DNA of 6,535 nt from an uncultured Bacilli bacterium. GTDB taxonomy: Bacteria > Bacillota_I > Bacilli_A > RF39 > UBA660. Both the position numbers and the translations under genes were made by a program. The stretch is taken from the NCBI GenBank assembly GCA_947627835.1, contig CANQXM010000067.1, positions 1 through 6,535 of the forward strand, read 5' to 3'. Shown here one piece after another: positions 1 to 6,183 of this stretch (position 1 is its first letter; every line of letters starts with the position of its first letter). A model generated the notes under the pieces. That model saw only the letters and a list, made by a program, of their open reading frames with translations, ran no database searches and was not told the origin of the DNA.

Positions 1-197
1 GTAGTTTTTCCTAATCCTGGTGGACCATAAAGTAAAACATGATCAAGGGGCTCTTCTCGCATTTTCGCAGCTTCAATAAAAACGCGCAAATTCTCTGTGA
101 TTTCTTTTTGACCTACGTATTCATCTAATGACTGAGGGCGAATACTTTCTTCGATGACATCGCTATTTTGTTCTTCAGCATCGACAATTCTTTGCAT
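1..197 (-). CDS. ruvB: RuvB Holliday-junction branch-migration ATPase, N-terminal part (cut by the left edge)
   Basis: RuvB is the hexameric AAA+ motor that works with RuvA to drive branch migration of Holliday junctions in recombination and repair. Only the first 65 codons are present. The start reads MQRIVDAEEQ, and a typical RuvB N-terminus follows with SIRPQSLDEYVGQ, the linker region and the Walker A motif YGPPGLGKTT, where the window ends. The ATG at 195-197 is preceded at six bases by a perfect AAGGAGG, which makes this start secure. The gene is the third of a ruvA-HAD-ruvB unit and lies 11 bases after the HAD gene. The missing part should hold Walker B, the sensors and the winged-helix DNA-binding domain. 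Identity is near certain from the motifs and from the ruvA gene nearby. Confidence 0.97.
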   Translation of the reverse strand, partial: MQRIVDAEEQNSDVIEESIRPQSLDEYVGQKEITENLRVFIEAAKMREEPLDHVLLYGPPGLGKT

Positions 198-203
198 GAT
201 TTT

Positions 204-210
204 CCTCCTT
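204..210 (-). promoter_or_regulatory. Ribosome binding site of ruvB, overlapping the stop of the HAD gene
   Basis: A perfect AAGGAGG lies six bases before the ruvB ATG. Its first two bases also belong to the TAA stop of the preceding HAD gene (read as TAAGGAGG), so a ribosome terminating on the HAD gene sits on the ruvB start site. This suggests translational coupling or simple compaction. Confidence 0.9.
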
Positions 211-745
211 ATAATGATTTGACAATTTTATCTAATTCTTTCCAACTTTCTACTTTTAAGTATTTACTATAGTGATTCTTATTTGGAATAAAACGAATTA
301 ATTCAATTTTTTCTTTTGGGAAAGTATCTAGAACACTTTCTCGATCATCAATAAATAAATCTAATTTTAATTTTTTGCAATCTCGATATTTATTTTGGGA
401 ATTAAATATGATTTCTTGATATGGAATTTCATTTTTTTCTAAAAATGTTTTTGTATATTCTTCAATATTTATACAATCTTTGCTACTTCTTGCAGTTACC
501 AGATAAATGATGTGACCCATTTCTACCCAACTTTGAATGACTTCTTTCGCGTGTTTTTTGGGTGTCATTTCCAAATAAAGGCTTTTTCCTTCTTTTTCTA
601 AAAATTCATGAAATTGTTTATCGGATAGGTTGCCTTTTTCTTTCCAATTTGCAATTTTATTTTTGGTACAATACTTTTTTAAACGTCGAGCAAATATTTC
701 TTTTGTATTTGTAATCGTATCATCAATGTCAATACCTATTTTCAT
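209..745 (-). CDS. HAD-superfamily phosphatase, 5'-nucleotidase (NT5C)-like
   Basis: A 178-residue soluble protein with the haloacid dehalogenase signature. Motif I is GIDIDDTI near residues 4-11, with Asp6 the likely nucleophile and Asp8 the general acid. Motif II is LVTARSS near 82-88, with Thr84. The metal-binding motif IV is LFIDDRESV near 130-138, with Asp133 and Asp134. The helical insert between motifs I and II is short, as in the small NT5C-type 5'(3')-deoxyribonucleotidases and uncharacterised YqfW-like proteins. Phosphatase activity is a family inference and the substrate cannot be read from the sequence. The ATG at 743-745 overlaps the ruvA TGA by four bases in the ATGA arrangement, and the stop abuts the ruvB ribosome binding site, so the gene is embedded between ruvA and ruvB. 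A link to nucleotide metabolism during repair is possible but unproven. Confidence 0.85.
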   Translation of the reverse strand: MKIGIDIDDTITNTKEIFARRLKKYCTKNKIANWKEKGNLSDKQFHEFLEKEGKSLYLEMTPKKHAKEVIQSWVEMGHIIYLVTARSSKDCINIEEYTKTFLEKNEIPYQEIIFNSQNKYRDCKKLKLDLFIDDRESVLDTFPKEKIELIRFIPNKNHYSKYLKVESWKELDKIVKSL

Positions 746-1293
746 TTTAACAATAATTTTAAAGCCTCTTTAATTTGGTCTTCAATTTCCTTTGCTTCGA
801 TTTGTGGTAAAATCTTTTTAATATCTGGTAATTTATATCCTAAACTTTCTAAAACACTTATGAGTTCTTCATATCCAGTGGTGTCACTCGTTGTAACGGT
901 TGAAGTTAACTTGCCTTTTAAGTCTAAAATGATTTGTCTAGCAACTTTATCGCCGATTTTGGGAAATTTTTTTAAATATAAGATGTTTTCTCGTTCAATG
1001 GCATCAATAATTCCACTTACACTTCCTGCTGCAATCATTGGCATAGCCATCTTGGGTCCAAGGCCTTTGACACTGGTAAGACGTAAAAATAAATCTTTTT
1101 CTTCAATCGTTTTAAATCCATATAAGGTGTTTTCATCTTCGCGAATATGATTATAGGTATAAACAGTTATTTCTTCATTTAATGGAAAACTAAATGGATT
1201 TCCAACATAAATTTGGTAACCGATTTTATTATTTTCTAGCACGATATAGCCATTTTCGGTTCTCGTTACGATTCCTTTAATGTAGTTATACAT
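742..1293 (-). CDS. ruvA: RuvA Holliday-junction-binding protein
   Basis: RuvA is the tetrameric junction-binding subunit of the RuvAB branch-migration complex. The 183-residue protein is slightly shorter than E. coli RuvA (203). Residues 1-62 form the OB-fold domain (MYNYIKGIV, then YTYNHIREDENTLYGF). Residues 64-130 hold two helix-hairpin-helix motifs, TSVKGLGPKMA near 73-83 and KFPKIGDKVA near 109-118. A flexible linker rich in Thr and Ser follows near 130-140, then the small C-terminal domain that contacts RuvB (about 140-183). The ATG at 1291-1293 has GAAGGTGA at 1300-1307 as ribosome binding site. The gene ends in TGA, overlapping the HAD start, which shows that TGA is read as stop here. 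It is the first gene of its unit, with its own extended -10 promoter predicted just upstream. Confidence 0.96.
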   Translation of the reverse strand: MYNYIKGIVTRTENGYIVLENNKIGYQIYVGNPFSFPLNEEITVYTYNHIREDENTLYGFKTIEEKDLFLRLTSVKGLGPKMAMPMIAAGSVSGIIDAIERENILYLKKFPKIGDKVARQIILDLKGKLTSTVTTSDTTGYEELISVLESLGYKLPDIKKILPQIEAKEIEDQIKEALKLLLK

Positions 1294-1319
1294 TTTTTCT
1301 CACCTTCTTTTATTTTATC

Positions 1320-1331
1320 ATACATATGTAT
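1320..1331. promoter_or_regulatory. 12-bp palindrome in the ruvA leader, possible degenerate LexA/SOS-type operator
   Basis: ATACATATGTAT is a perfect palindrome between the terminator T-tract and the ruvA ribosome binding site, about 20-31 bases after the predicted transcription start. Its inner eight bases ACATATGT equal the centre of the Gram-positive LexA (DinR) box GAACATATGTTC, but both outer GA/TC pairs are replaced. ruvAB is an SOS gene in Bacillus subtilis, so the position is reasonable. In AT-rich DNA such a palindrome may also arise by chance. Confidence 0.3.
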
Positions 1332-1332
1332 T

Positions 1333-1357
1333 AAAAAAAAGCCCTTCTTTTGAAGGG
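1333..1357 (-). terminator. Intrinsic terminator of the tad operon
   Basis: Read on the minus strand, CCCTTC (1352-1357), a loop of four A (1348-1351) and GAAGGG (1342-1347) form a six-base-pair GC-containing stem, followed by C and eight T (1333-1340). It begins 34 bases after the tadC stop and is a textbook Rho-independent terminator for the tad transcript. It also overlaps the start region of the predicted ruvA promoter. Confidence 0.85.
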
Positions 1358-1358
1358 T

Positions 1359-1367
1359 ATTATAGCA
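1359..1367 (-). promoter_or_regulatory. Predicted extended -10 promoter of ruvA-HAD-ruvB
   Basis: The minus strand reads TGCTATAAT, a perfect -10 hexamer (1359-1364) with the TG extension at 1366-1367. I find no good -35 hexamer 17 bases upstream, which an extended -10 can tolerate. Transcription should start near the A at 1351, inside the loop of the tad terminator, giving a leader of about 58 bases before the ruvA ATG. Confidence 0.6.
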
Positions 1368-1391
1368 TATTTTTATGGATTGGATGGGAAA

Positions 1392-2096
1392 TTATCCGAA
1401 GAAAAATTGTAAAACTACTGGGGATAGTATCACTAATAACATAATGGGAATGAAGAAAACAACTGAAATGGCACTAATTTTGGTTGGCAATTTGGAAATT
1501 TCTGATTTTACTTCTAACAATCTTTTTTCGCGTAAGAAATCTAGTTGATTGTTTAGGGATTCTAGAATGCTGTTTCCAAAGATACTCGACTGGGTAATAT
1601 TTAATAAGGCATTATTGATGGTATCACTTGGAATTCGGCTTTTCATATCGGTAATACTTTCTGAAAAACTTTTTCCTAAGCGAATTTCAGCTAGGGATTT
1701 TTTAAATTCTGCAGAGAGTTCATTATCAATATTGGATGCAGTCATTTCTAATGCAACGTTTAAATTGCGTCCACTTTCTAGGGTTAGAGAGAGAACTTCA
1801 AAGAAAAAGACGGCTTCTTCTTCTAACTTTTTTCCTCTTTTTTTAATGGGATAATCTAATACGATGTATTCACTACCAATGTAAAAGATTAGTGTCCATA
1901 ATGGTGCGATGATATATCCGGTATCAAAGAAGATGATTCCAAAAGCAAAAATCGCAATGGAAATAAGCAAGCGAATATTTAAAAGATCAATGGCATCATA
2001 ATGGCAGTAAATTCCAAGTAATTTTATTTTTTTCTCTACTTTTTCAATAGTTTTTTCTAAGTAGATTTTTCTTACTAAGCTACGTTCTTTTTTCAT
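1392..2096 (-). CDS. tadC: TadC-like Tad pilus platform membrane protein
   Basis: TadC is one of the two GspF/PilC-like integral membrane proteins that form the inner-membrane platform of Tad pili, contacting the TadA motor. This 234-residue protein has a basic N-terminal segment and two hydrophobic stretches near 41-57 and 61-79. A cytoplasmic T2SSF-type helical domain follows near 92-200 (EAVFFFEVLSLTLESGRN, then a helical repeat), and a strong C-terminal membrane segment lies near 206-231. It is shorter than many proteobacterial TadC proteins (about 300 residues), mostly at the N-terminal side. The ATG shares one base with the tadB TAA (TAATG), and AAGGTGA inside the end of tadB serves as ribosome binding site, so the two genes are probably translationally coupled. 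It is the last gene of the operon, followed by a terminator. Assignment to TadC and not TadB rests on gene order and length. Confidence 0.88.
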   Translation of the reverse strand: MKKERSLVRKIYLEKTIEKVEKKIKLLGIYCHYDAIDLLNIRLLISIAIFAFGIIFFDTGYIIAPLWTLIFYIGSEYIVLDYPIKKRGKKLEEEAVFFFEVLSLTLESGRNLNVALEMTASNIDNELSAEFKKSLAEIRLGKSFSESITDMKSRIPSDTINNALLNITQSSIFGNSILESLNNQLDFLREKRLLEVKSEISKLPTKISAISVVFFIPIMLLVILSPVVLQFFFG

Positions 2097-3103
2097 TACA
2101 TTCTCACCTTCAATACTTTTCTAACTGTGAAGACATAACCAATATACAAAATGATAATGAATAATAGTAATAGGAAGCCATATGGTGTTTCAAAGAATGG
2201 ATCAAAATAATCGGGATTCATTAGAAAAATTAATAAGGAAAACAGAAATGGCAAGATGATTAAAACCCGAAAGACAAAGATGCTTGCTGCGGTTAAACTT
2301 TTCATTTCGTTTTGGAGTTTCTTTTTATCAAAGAAAGATTTTTCAATGGTTGAGAATACTCTTACGATGTTTCCACCGGTTTTATTTAATAAGGTAAGTG
2401 ATGAGGTGATGTATTTGGCATCTTCCAGTTTTACTCGTTCATAAAAGCGATTAAAGACCACATCAATGCTGAGTCCATAGTTCATATCTAAGTAAATTTT
2501 TTTAAATTCATCACTAATTGGACCATCTAATTCATTTTTGACAATATCAACTGCTTGCATGATATTTCTTCCTGATTTAAAACTATTATTCATGATAATA
2601 ATGGCTTTTAATAAGTCTTCTTCAATTTGTTTTCTTTTCTTTTTAAAGGAAATGGTTAAAAAGATATCGGGTACAAAGAAACCAATGATAAAGGTAAAAA
2701 GACATCCAATCAAACCAAAGGTCGAATATTGAAACATCACGGTAATGATATTTAAAAAGACAAAGGTAAATGCAGATAAAAATTTTACCGTGATATAATC
2801 CATTCCTACTTTGATATCTTTTTCTTCAAAGGTAATATATTTTTCATATTTTTCACTATATTTCTTTAAGAAGGCACTTCGTTCGAGAATTTTACGAAAA
2901 TGATGGACGAGTACCCATGATTTTTCAAGAATGTAGTCAAAGAATGATTTTTCATGATCATTTACAGAAATGAGGGCAAAACGTTCAAATCTTTTTTGAT
3001 ATTTAATGGATTTTGATTCACGTAATAGATAGATAATCATCATGAATAACGTGATAATCATGAGTATTTGAACGATGAATACTTGCCAGTTAAATCCCTC
3101 CAT
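2096..3103 (-). CDS. tadB: TadB-like Tad pilus platform membrane protein
   Basis: TadB pairs with TadC to form the membrane platform on which TadA assembles the Flp pilus. The 335-residue protein starts with a membrane segment near 8-27. A cytoplasmic stretch follows to about 105, then two hydrophobic segments near 107-125 and 129-151. The T2SSF domain runs near 160-270 and contains LLKAIIIMNNSFKSGRN and TLLNKTGGNIVRVFSTIE, both typical of GspF-type proteins. Two C-terminal membrane segments lie near 275-295 and 308-327. The topology matches the family. The ATG at 3101-3103 has a perfect AAGGAGG (3111-3117) at seven bases, the strongest ribosome binding site of the tad genes, 17 bases after the tadA stop. 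The stop overlaps the tadC start by one base. Confidence 0.92.
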   Translation of the reverse strand: MEGFNWQVFIVQILMIITLFMMIIYLLRESKSIKYQKRFERFALISVNDHEKSFFDYILEKSWVLVHHFRKILERSAFLKKYSEKYEKYITFEEKDIKVGMDYITVKFLSAFTFVFLNIITVMFQYSTFGLIGCLFTFIIGFFVPDIFLTISFKKKRKQIEEDLLKAIIIMNNSFKSGRNIMQAVDIVKNELDGPISDEFKKIYLDMNYGLSIDVVFNRFYERVKLEDAKYITSSLTLLNKTGGNIVRVFSTIEKSFFDKKKLQNEMKSLTAASIFVFRVLIILPFLFSLLIFLMNPDYFDPFFETPYGFLLLLFIIILYIGYVFTVRKVLKVRM

Positions 3104-3120
3104 CTTAGTTCCTCCTTATT

Positions 3121-4470
3121 TTATTTTTTTATTTTTTTATTTATATGAAACATTTCATCTAATTCTGTAATTCCTTTGGATGCAATTTTATTATAGACAT
3201 CTGGAATGACTTTATCATATAAGATATATTCGCCATCCACTTCTTTATTGGGCGTTAGTCCTTTTTGATTAAAGGCAAAGATTTCTCTTAATTTGATATC
3301 TTCTTCTTCCATCCCTTCTAACTCTGCAATAGATGTAATTTTTCGTCTTCCATCACTCATTCGATCGATGTTGACGATTAAATCAATGGCATTTACGATG
3401 TATTCACGAATGGCTCGCACTGGAATATCTAAGCCGCTCATTAATACCATGGTTTCCAAACGGTTTAAGGCATCTTTTGGACCATTCGCATGCAAGGTTG
3501 TCATAGATCCATCATGACCGGTATTCATTGCTTGTAACATATCAAAAGCTTCTTTTCCACGAACTTCTCCAACGATAATTCGATCTGGTCTCATTCGAAG
3601 ACTATTGATGACTAAATCACGAATGGTAATTTCTCCTTCATTATCGTAGTTGGTTACTCTGGTTTCTAGGGAGATTACATGACGTTGGTTTAACCTTAAT
3701 TCAGCAGCATCTTCGATGGTAATAATTCGTTCATCATGGGAAATAAAACTACTTAAAATATTTAATAGCGTGGTTTTACCAGAACCAGTACCTCCACAGA
3801 TAATGATGTTACATTTTCCTCTTACGGCAGCATCTAAAAAGGTAGCCATATATGGAGTCATGGATCCAATACGAATTAAATCATCTGCACTCGTCATTTC
3901 TTCTTTAAATTTACGAATGGTGATTACTGGGCCTTTGGTCGATAATGGTGGAATGACGGCATTAATACGAGAGCCATCGGGAAGTCTCGAGTCTACCATA
4001 GGATTGGATGCATCGATGGTTCTTCCTAGCGGTCCAATTAATCTTTGAATGGTTCTTATAATGTGTTCTTCATTAATAAAGGAAATGCTATCATCTTTAA
4101 TAATCTGCCCGTCAATTTCAATATAAATTTCTTTGGGACTATTCACCATAATCTCTGTGATATTCTTATCTTCTAGAAGTTCTGTTAAAGGTCCATAGCC
4201 ATTAATTTCATTATCAATTAAATTAAATAAATGACTTCGCTCTAAGTTTGATAAATCGTATCCTTCAATTGTGGCATCAATTTCATCATTGATAAATTGA
4301 TTTAGTAGTTTGTCTTCCGGAATTTCTTTATCAATTAAGTTTTCGACAATTCTAGTTCGTAGTTCATCTAATAATTTTTTATCTGGAAATATTTCATAAT
4401 CGGTTAAACTTGGTGCTTTGGTTTCTTTTCTTTCAATATTAAAGGCTTCTAATAAACTACTTTTTTTCAT
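3121..4470 (-). CDS. tadA: TadA/CpaF-family pilus assembly ATPase
   Basis: This is the cytoplasmic hexameric secretion ATPase that powers Flp pilus extension and, by family knowledge, probably retraction. With the ATG at 4468-4470 it has 449 residues. The N-terminal CpaF domain (about 1-200) holds the INGYGPLTELLED segment and LPDGSRINAVIPP. Walker A CGGTGSGKTTL lies near 225-235, the Asp box ITIEDAAELRL near 250-260, Walker B RIIVGEVRGKEAFDML near 297-312 with its Glu, and the His box TGHDGSMTTLHAN near 317-329. All catalytic motifs are intact. A GTG four codons upstream (4480-4482) would give 453 residues; I prefer the ATG because it matches usual start preference, though neither has a strong ribosome binding site. 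The start lies 14 bases inside the end of the tadZ-like gene, suggesting coupling. The end is lysine-rich, encoded by two runs of seven A. Confidence 0.96.
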   Translation of the reverse strand: MKKSSLLEAFNIERKETKAPSLTDYEIFPDKKLLDELRTRIVENLIDKEIPEDKLLNQFINDEIDATIEGYDLSNLERSHLFNLIDNEINGYGPLTELLEDKNITEIMVNSPKEIYIEIDGQIIKDDSISFINEEHIIRTIQRLIGPLGRTIDASNPMVDSRLPDGSRINAVIPPLSTKGPVITIRKFKEEMTSADDLIRIGSMTPYMATFLDAAVRGKCNIIICGGTGSGKTTLLNILSSFISHDERIITIEDAAELRLNQRHVISLETRVTNYDNEGEITIRDLVINSLRMRPDRIIVGEVRGKEAFDMLQAMNTGHDGSMTTLHANGPKDALNRLETMVLMSGLDIPVRAIREYIVNAIDLIVNIDRMSDGRRKITSIAELEGMEEEDIKLREIFAFNQKGLTPNKEVDGEYILYDKVIPDVYNKIASKGITELDEMFHINKKIKK

Positions 4471-5236
4471 CGTCTTCACCACTTTCTTCTGTCATATCGG
4501 CTGCAATACTCATTAAGGTTGCATAATCTTTTGCAAAAACATTTGGCATTTTGGGTTCAAGGGTTATGATTTTTCCATTCATGACGTATTCATCAATGTT
4601 TTTTAAGAAAAATTCACTGGATAAACTATAATTTATTTTGGCTTTTAAAATGCTATTCATATCAAATAAAGAAAAGTATTTTTTATATGGATTGCAACTA
4701 TTATTTAGTAAAATTTGGTAATTCTCTTTTTCTAAATCCCGGAAGATACTTAATAGCGATTTCATATTTTTAATATCTAATGGATCGTTTGTCATAACAA
4801 ATAAAATATTATCAACGTTATCTAGAATCACTAGGTTTTGTTCATTTAAATCATGGTTGGTATCAATTAATACAATATCGTAGTGATATAAAGCCTTATC
4901 TAGGGCGATTTCAATGTATTTGGAATCAATTTTTCTAGCTTGTCTTGGATCTTTGGGACTGGGAAGAATATCGATCCATTCATCGTATTTGGTTACGTAA
5001 TTGGAAAAATCTTTATAGCGATTGTTATTGTAATCATCTACAAAGTTAAAGATGGTACTATTAAATGGACGATTTAAGGCACAAGAAACCCCACCACTTG
5101 ATAAATCCATATCCATAATTAATACTTTTTTTTCAATGGCTTCGAAGATTCCTGCTAAATTCAAAGTTGTAATGGTTTTTCCTACTCCTCCTTTGGCAGA
5201 AAACAAACAAAGTGATTTTCCTTTTTTTCGTATCAT
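4457..5236 (-). CDS. tadZ: TadZ/CpaE-like MinD/ParA-family ATPase
   Basis: TadZ/CpaE proteins are MinD/ParA-type ATPases that localise the Tad machine. This 259-residue protein begins almost directly with the deviant Walker A motif AKGGVGKTITTLN (Lys15 signature lysine, Lys20 P-loop lysine). MDMDLSSGG near 41-49 supplies the switch I aspartates, and the Walker B strand IVLIDT lies near 121-126. The N-terminal receiver-like domain of Caulobacter CpaE is absent, so only the ATPase domain remains. After Walker B the usual Pro-containing DTP/DSP is replaced by DTNHDLNEQN, so partner contacts may differ. The C-terminus is acidic (EESGEDDEKK), and that segment is the part overlapping tadA. The ATG at 5234-5236 follows an AGAGGG ribosome binding site, 13 bases after the previous stop. 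A plain ParA/MinD partition protein is unlikely because of the pilus gene context. Confidence 0.88.
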   Translation of the reverse strand: MIRKKGKSLCLFSAKGGVGKTITTLNLAGIFEAIEKKVLIMDMDLSSGGVSCALNRPFNSTIFNFVDDYNNNRYKDFSNYVTKYDEWIDILPSPKDPRQARKIDSKYIEIALDKALYHYDIVLIDTNHDLNEQNLVILDNVDNILFVMTNDPLDIKNMKSLLSIFRDLEKENYQILLNNSCNPYKKYFSLFDMNSILKAKINYSLSSEFFLKNIDEYVMNGKIITLEPKMPNVFAKDYATLMSIAADMTEESGEDDEKK

Positions 5237-5249
5237 AATTTGCCCTCTT

Positions 5250-5621
5250 TCATTCTTCTATTAATTTTAATTGGTTATTTTGTTTCACAATCTTTTTTTT
5301 ACAATGAATGGAATATTTTTTGATGCCAATGATGTTTCCAAAGATGCTATTGATTTCATAGTTGTTTTCAATTGTCATCTGATCTTCTTTTTTTTCTATT
5401 TTTAAATTTTCGGTTGGAATGTTGTTTTTTTCATATAATTTTTTAATTTCTTCGACGGTCTCTTCTTTTTCAAAGGTTTCTTTTAAGATGGTTGATGTTA
5501 CTTTTGATACATGCATCTTTTCATTTGAGATGATACCAATGTCAATGACGAGTGCTGCTAGTATTAGTAAAACAGGAATTAATATTACGAAGAGAATTAG
5601 TGTTTGGCCGTTACGATTCAT
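5250..5621 (-). CDS. TadG-like minor pilin or pseudopilin (TadE/G family)
   Basis: A 123-residue protein with a class III prepilin-like start, MNRNG followed by QTLILF and then a hydrophobic stretch to LVIDIG near residue 27. This matches the 'TadE/G-like' N-terminal segment in which Gly is followed by Q.L.LF, then LLPVLL and DIG. Position +5 after the predicted Gly5-Gln6 site is Leu and not the Glu of Flp and TadE. The remainder is hydrophilic and lysine/glutamate-rich, with a single Cys near 107, and should lie outside the membrane. TadG proteins are usually much larger, so this is a short version. The ATG at 5619-5621 is preceded by GAAAGG at ten bases. An in-frame TTG at 5639 would add six residues but has no clear ribosome binding site. 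The start overlaps the end of the preceding gene by 11 bases. Role in pilus initiation or anchoring is inferred from family and position. Confidence 0.72.
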   Translation of the reverse strand: MNRNGQTLILFVILIPVLLILAALVIDIGIISNEKMHVSKVTSTILKETFEKEETVEEIKKLYEKNNIPTENLKIEKKEDQMTIENNYEINSIFGNIIGIKKYSIHCKKKIVKQNNQLKLIEE

Positions 5622-5964
5622 AATCGATCGACCTTTCAATCGTTACTTCATAGGGCGGTTTAAAAATTAAATTTAAGCCCGGTGTGATAATATCGATTTT
5701 TTCTTTTAAGTAAAAGGTCACATATTGATTATTTTCATTTTTAATTTCTAATGTAGATGTTTCATTATCTTCTTTTACTTTGGCGTTAATTTCAGCAAAT
5801 GAGTTCCCATTGTGATAGTACTCAATAATTTGATCAATTTCACTTTCTAAGCGATTTTTAACGACAATGATTTTACCAATATCAATAATGGCTAGAAGCA
5901 TAAAAACAAATATTGGTAAAATAATGACGAACTCCACTAATGCTTGACCCCTATTCTTTTTCAT
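5611..5964 (-). CDS. tadE: TadE-like minor pilin or pseudopilin
   Basis: A 117-residue TadE-family protein. The N-terminus MKKNRG then QALVEF is a class III prepilin signal, with predicted cleavage after Gly6 and Glu at +5 followed by Phe. A membrane helix follows (IILPIFVFMLLAIIDIGK, ending near residue 31), then NRLESEIDQIIEYY and a short beta-rich C-terminal domain of about 60 residues. TadE pseudopilins are thought to be processed by the same peptidase as Flp and to assist assembly. I take the ATG at 5962-5964 because AGAAGGTG sits just before it. The longer reading frame from the ATG at 5980-5982 would put six extra residues (MSRRCK) in front and lacks its own ribosome binding site. It lies 18 bases after the flp stop and overlaps the next gene by 11 bases. 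Confidence 0.87.
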   Translation of the reverse strand: MKKNRGQALVEFVIILPIFVFMLLAIIDIGKIIVVKNRLESEIDQIIEYYHNGNSFAEINAKVKEDNETSTLEIKNENNQYVTFYLKEKIDIITPGLNLIFKPPYEVTIERSIDYES

Positions 5965-5968
5965 TTTG

Positions 5969-5976
5969 CACCTTCT
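5969..5976 (-). promoter_or_regulatory. Ribosome binding site deciding the tadE start
   Basis: AGAAGGTG on the minus strand ends four bases before the ATG at 5962-5964, with its AAGG core six bases away. It lies inside the longer open frame that begins at 5982, which argues for the shorter protein. Confidence 0.7.
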
Positions 5977-5982
5977 GCTCAT

Positions 5983-6183
5983 CTATTTTTCTTTATTTAC
6001 ACATTTTCCTTCGCCCGGTTTTTCTCCTTCTTGGTATACTTGATCGACCAACGAACAAGAAGTTTTGGTAATAGAATCTTTTAAATATCCTCCAAAATAA
6101 CTGACGATACTTATGGTAATGACGCTGATGATTGCTACAATTAAGACATATTCGACCAACGCTTGCCCTCGAGTATTTAACAC
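5983..6183 (-). CDS. flp: Flp-family major pilin, class III prepilin (GTG start)
   Basis: A 66-residue Flp prepilin, the structural subunit of the Tad pilus. The leader is six residues (MLNTRG), followed by the class III cleavage motif QALVEY, so processing is predicted after Gly6, with Glu at +5 and Tyr at +6 of the mature pilin. A hydrophobic helix runs near 11-30 (YVLIVAIISVITISIVSYF), then GGYLKDSI and a hydrophilic tail. The mature length would be 60 residues, usual for Flp. Two cysteines (43 and 61) lie in the tail. The GTG at 6181-6183 has GAGGTGG five bases upstream. An ATG 17 codons earlier in frame (6232-6234) falls in the promoter -35 and cannot be the start of a transcript made there. 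As first gene of the operon, it is placed for the highest expression. It ends in TAG. Confidence 0.92.
   Translation of the reverse strand: MLNTRGQALVEYVLIVAIISVITISIVSYFGGYLKDSITKTSCSLVDQVYQEGEKPGEGKCVNKEK

Noticed and set aside
3124..3138. Two adjacent runs of seven A (minus strand) at the end of tadA as a possible slippage site.
   Set aside because: They encode a plain lysine-rich tail just before the stop. Slippage would alter only the last few residues, and nothing suggests selection for it.
3716..4048. Plus-strand open frames opposite ruvA, tadC, tadB, tadA, tadZ and the pilin genes (this 110-codon one is the longest).
   Set aside because: All lie antisense to genes with strong family motifs, show no recognisable domains and no convincing ribosome binding sites.
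4457..4470. Slippery heptamer A AAA AAG in the zero frame of tadZ just before its stop, as if for a programmed frameshift into tadA.
   Set aside because: A -1 slip leads to a stop after a few codons and not into the tadA frame, which is +1. tadA has its own ATG and both proteins look complete, so an ordinary overlap explains it.
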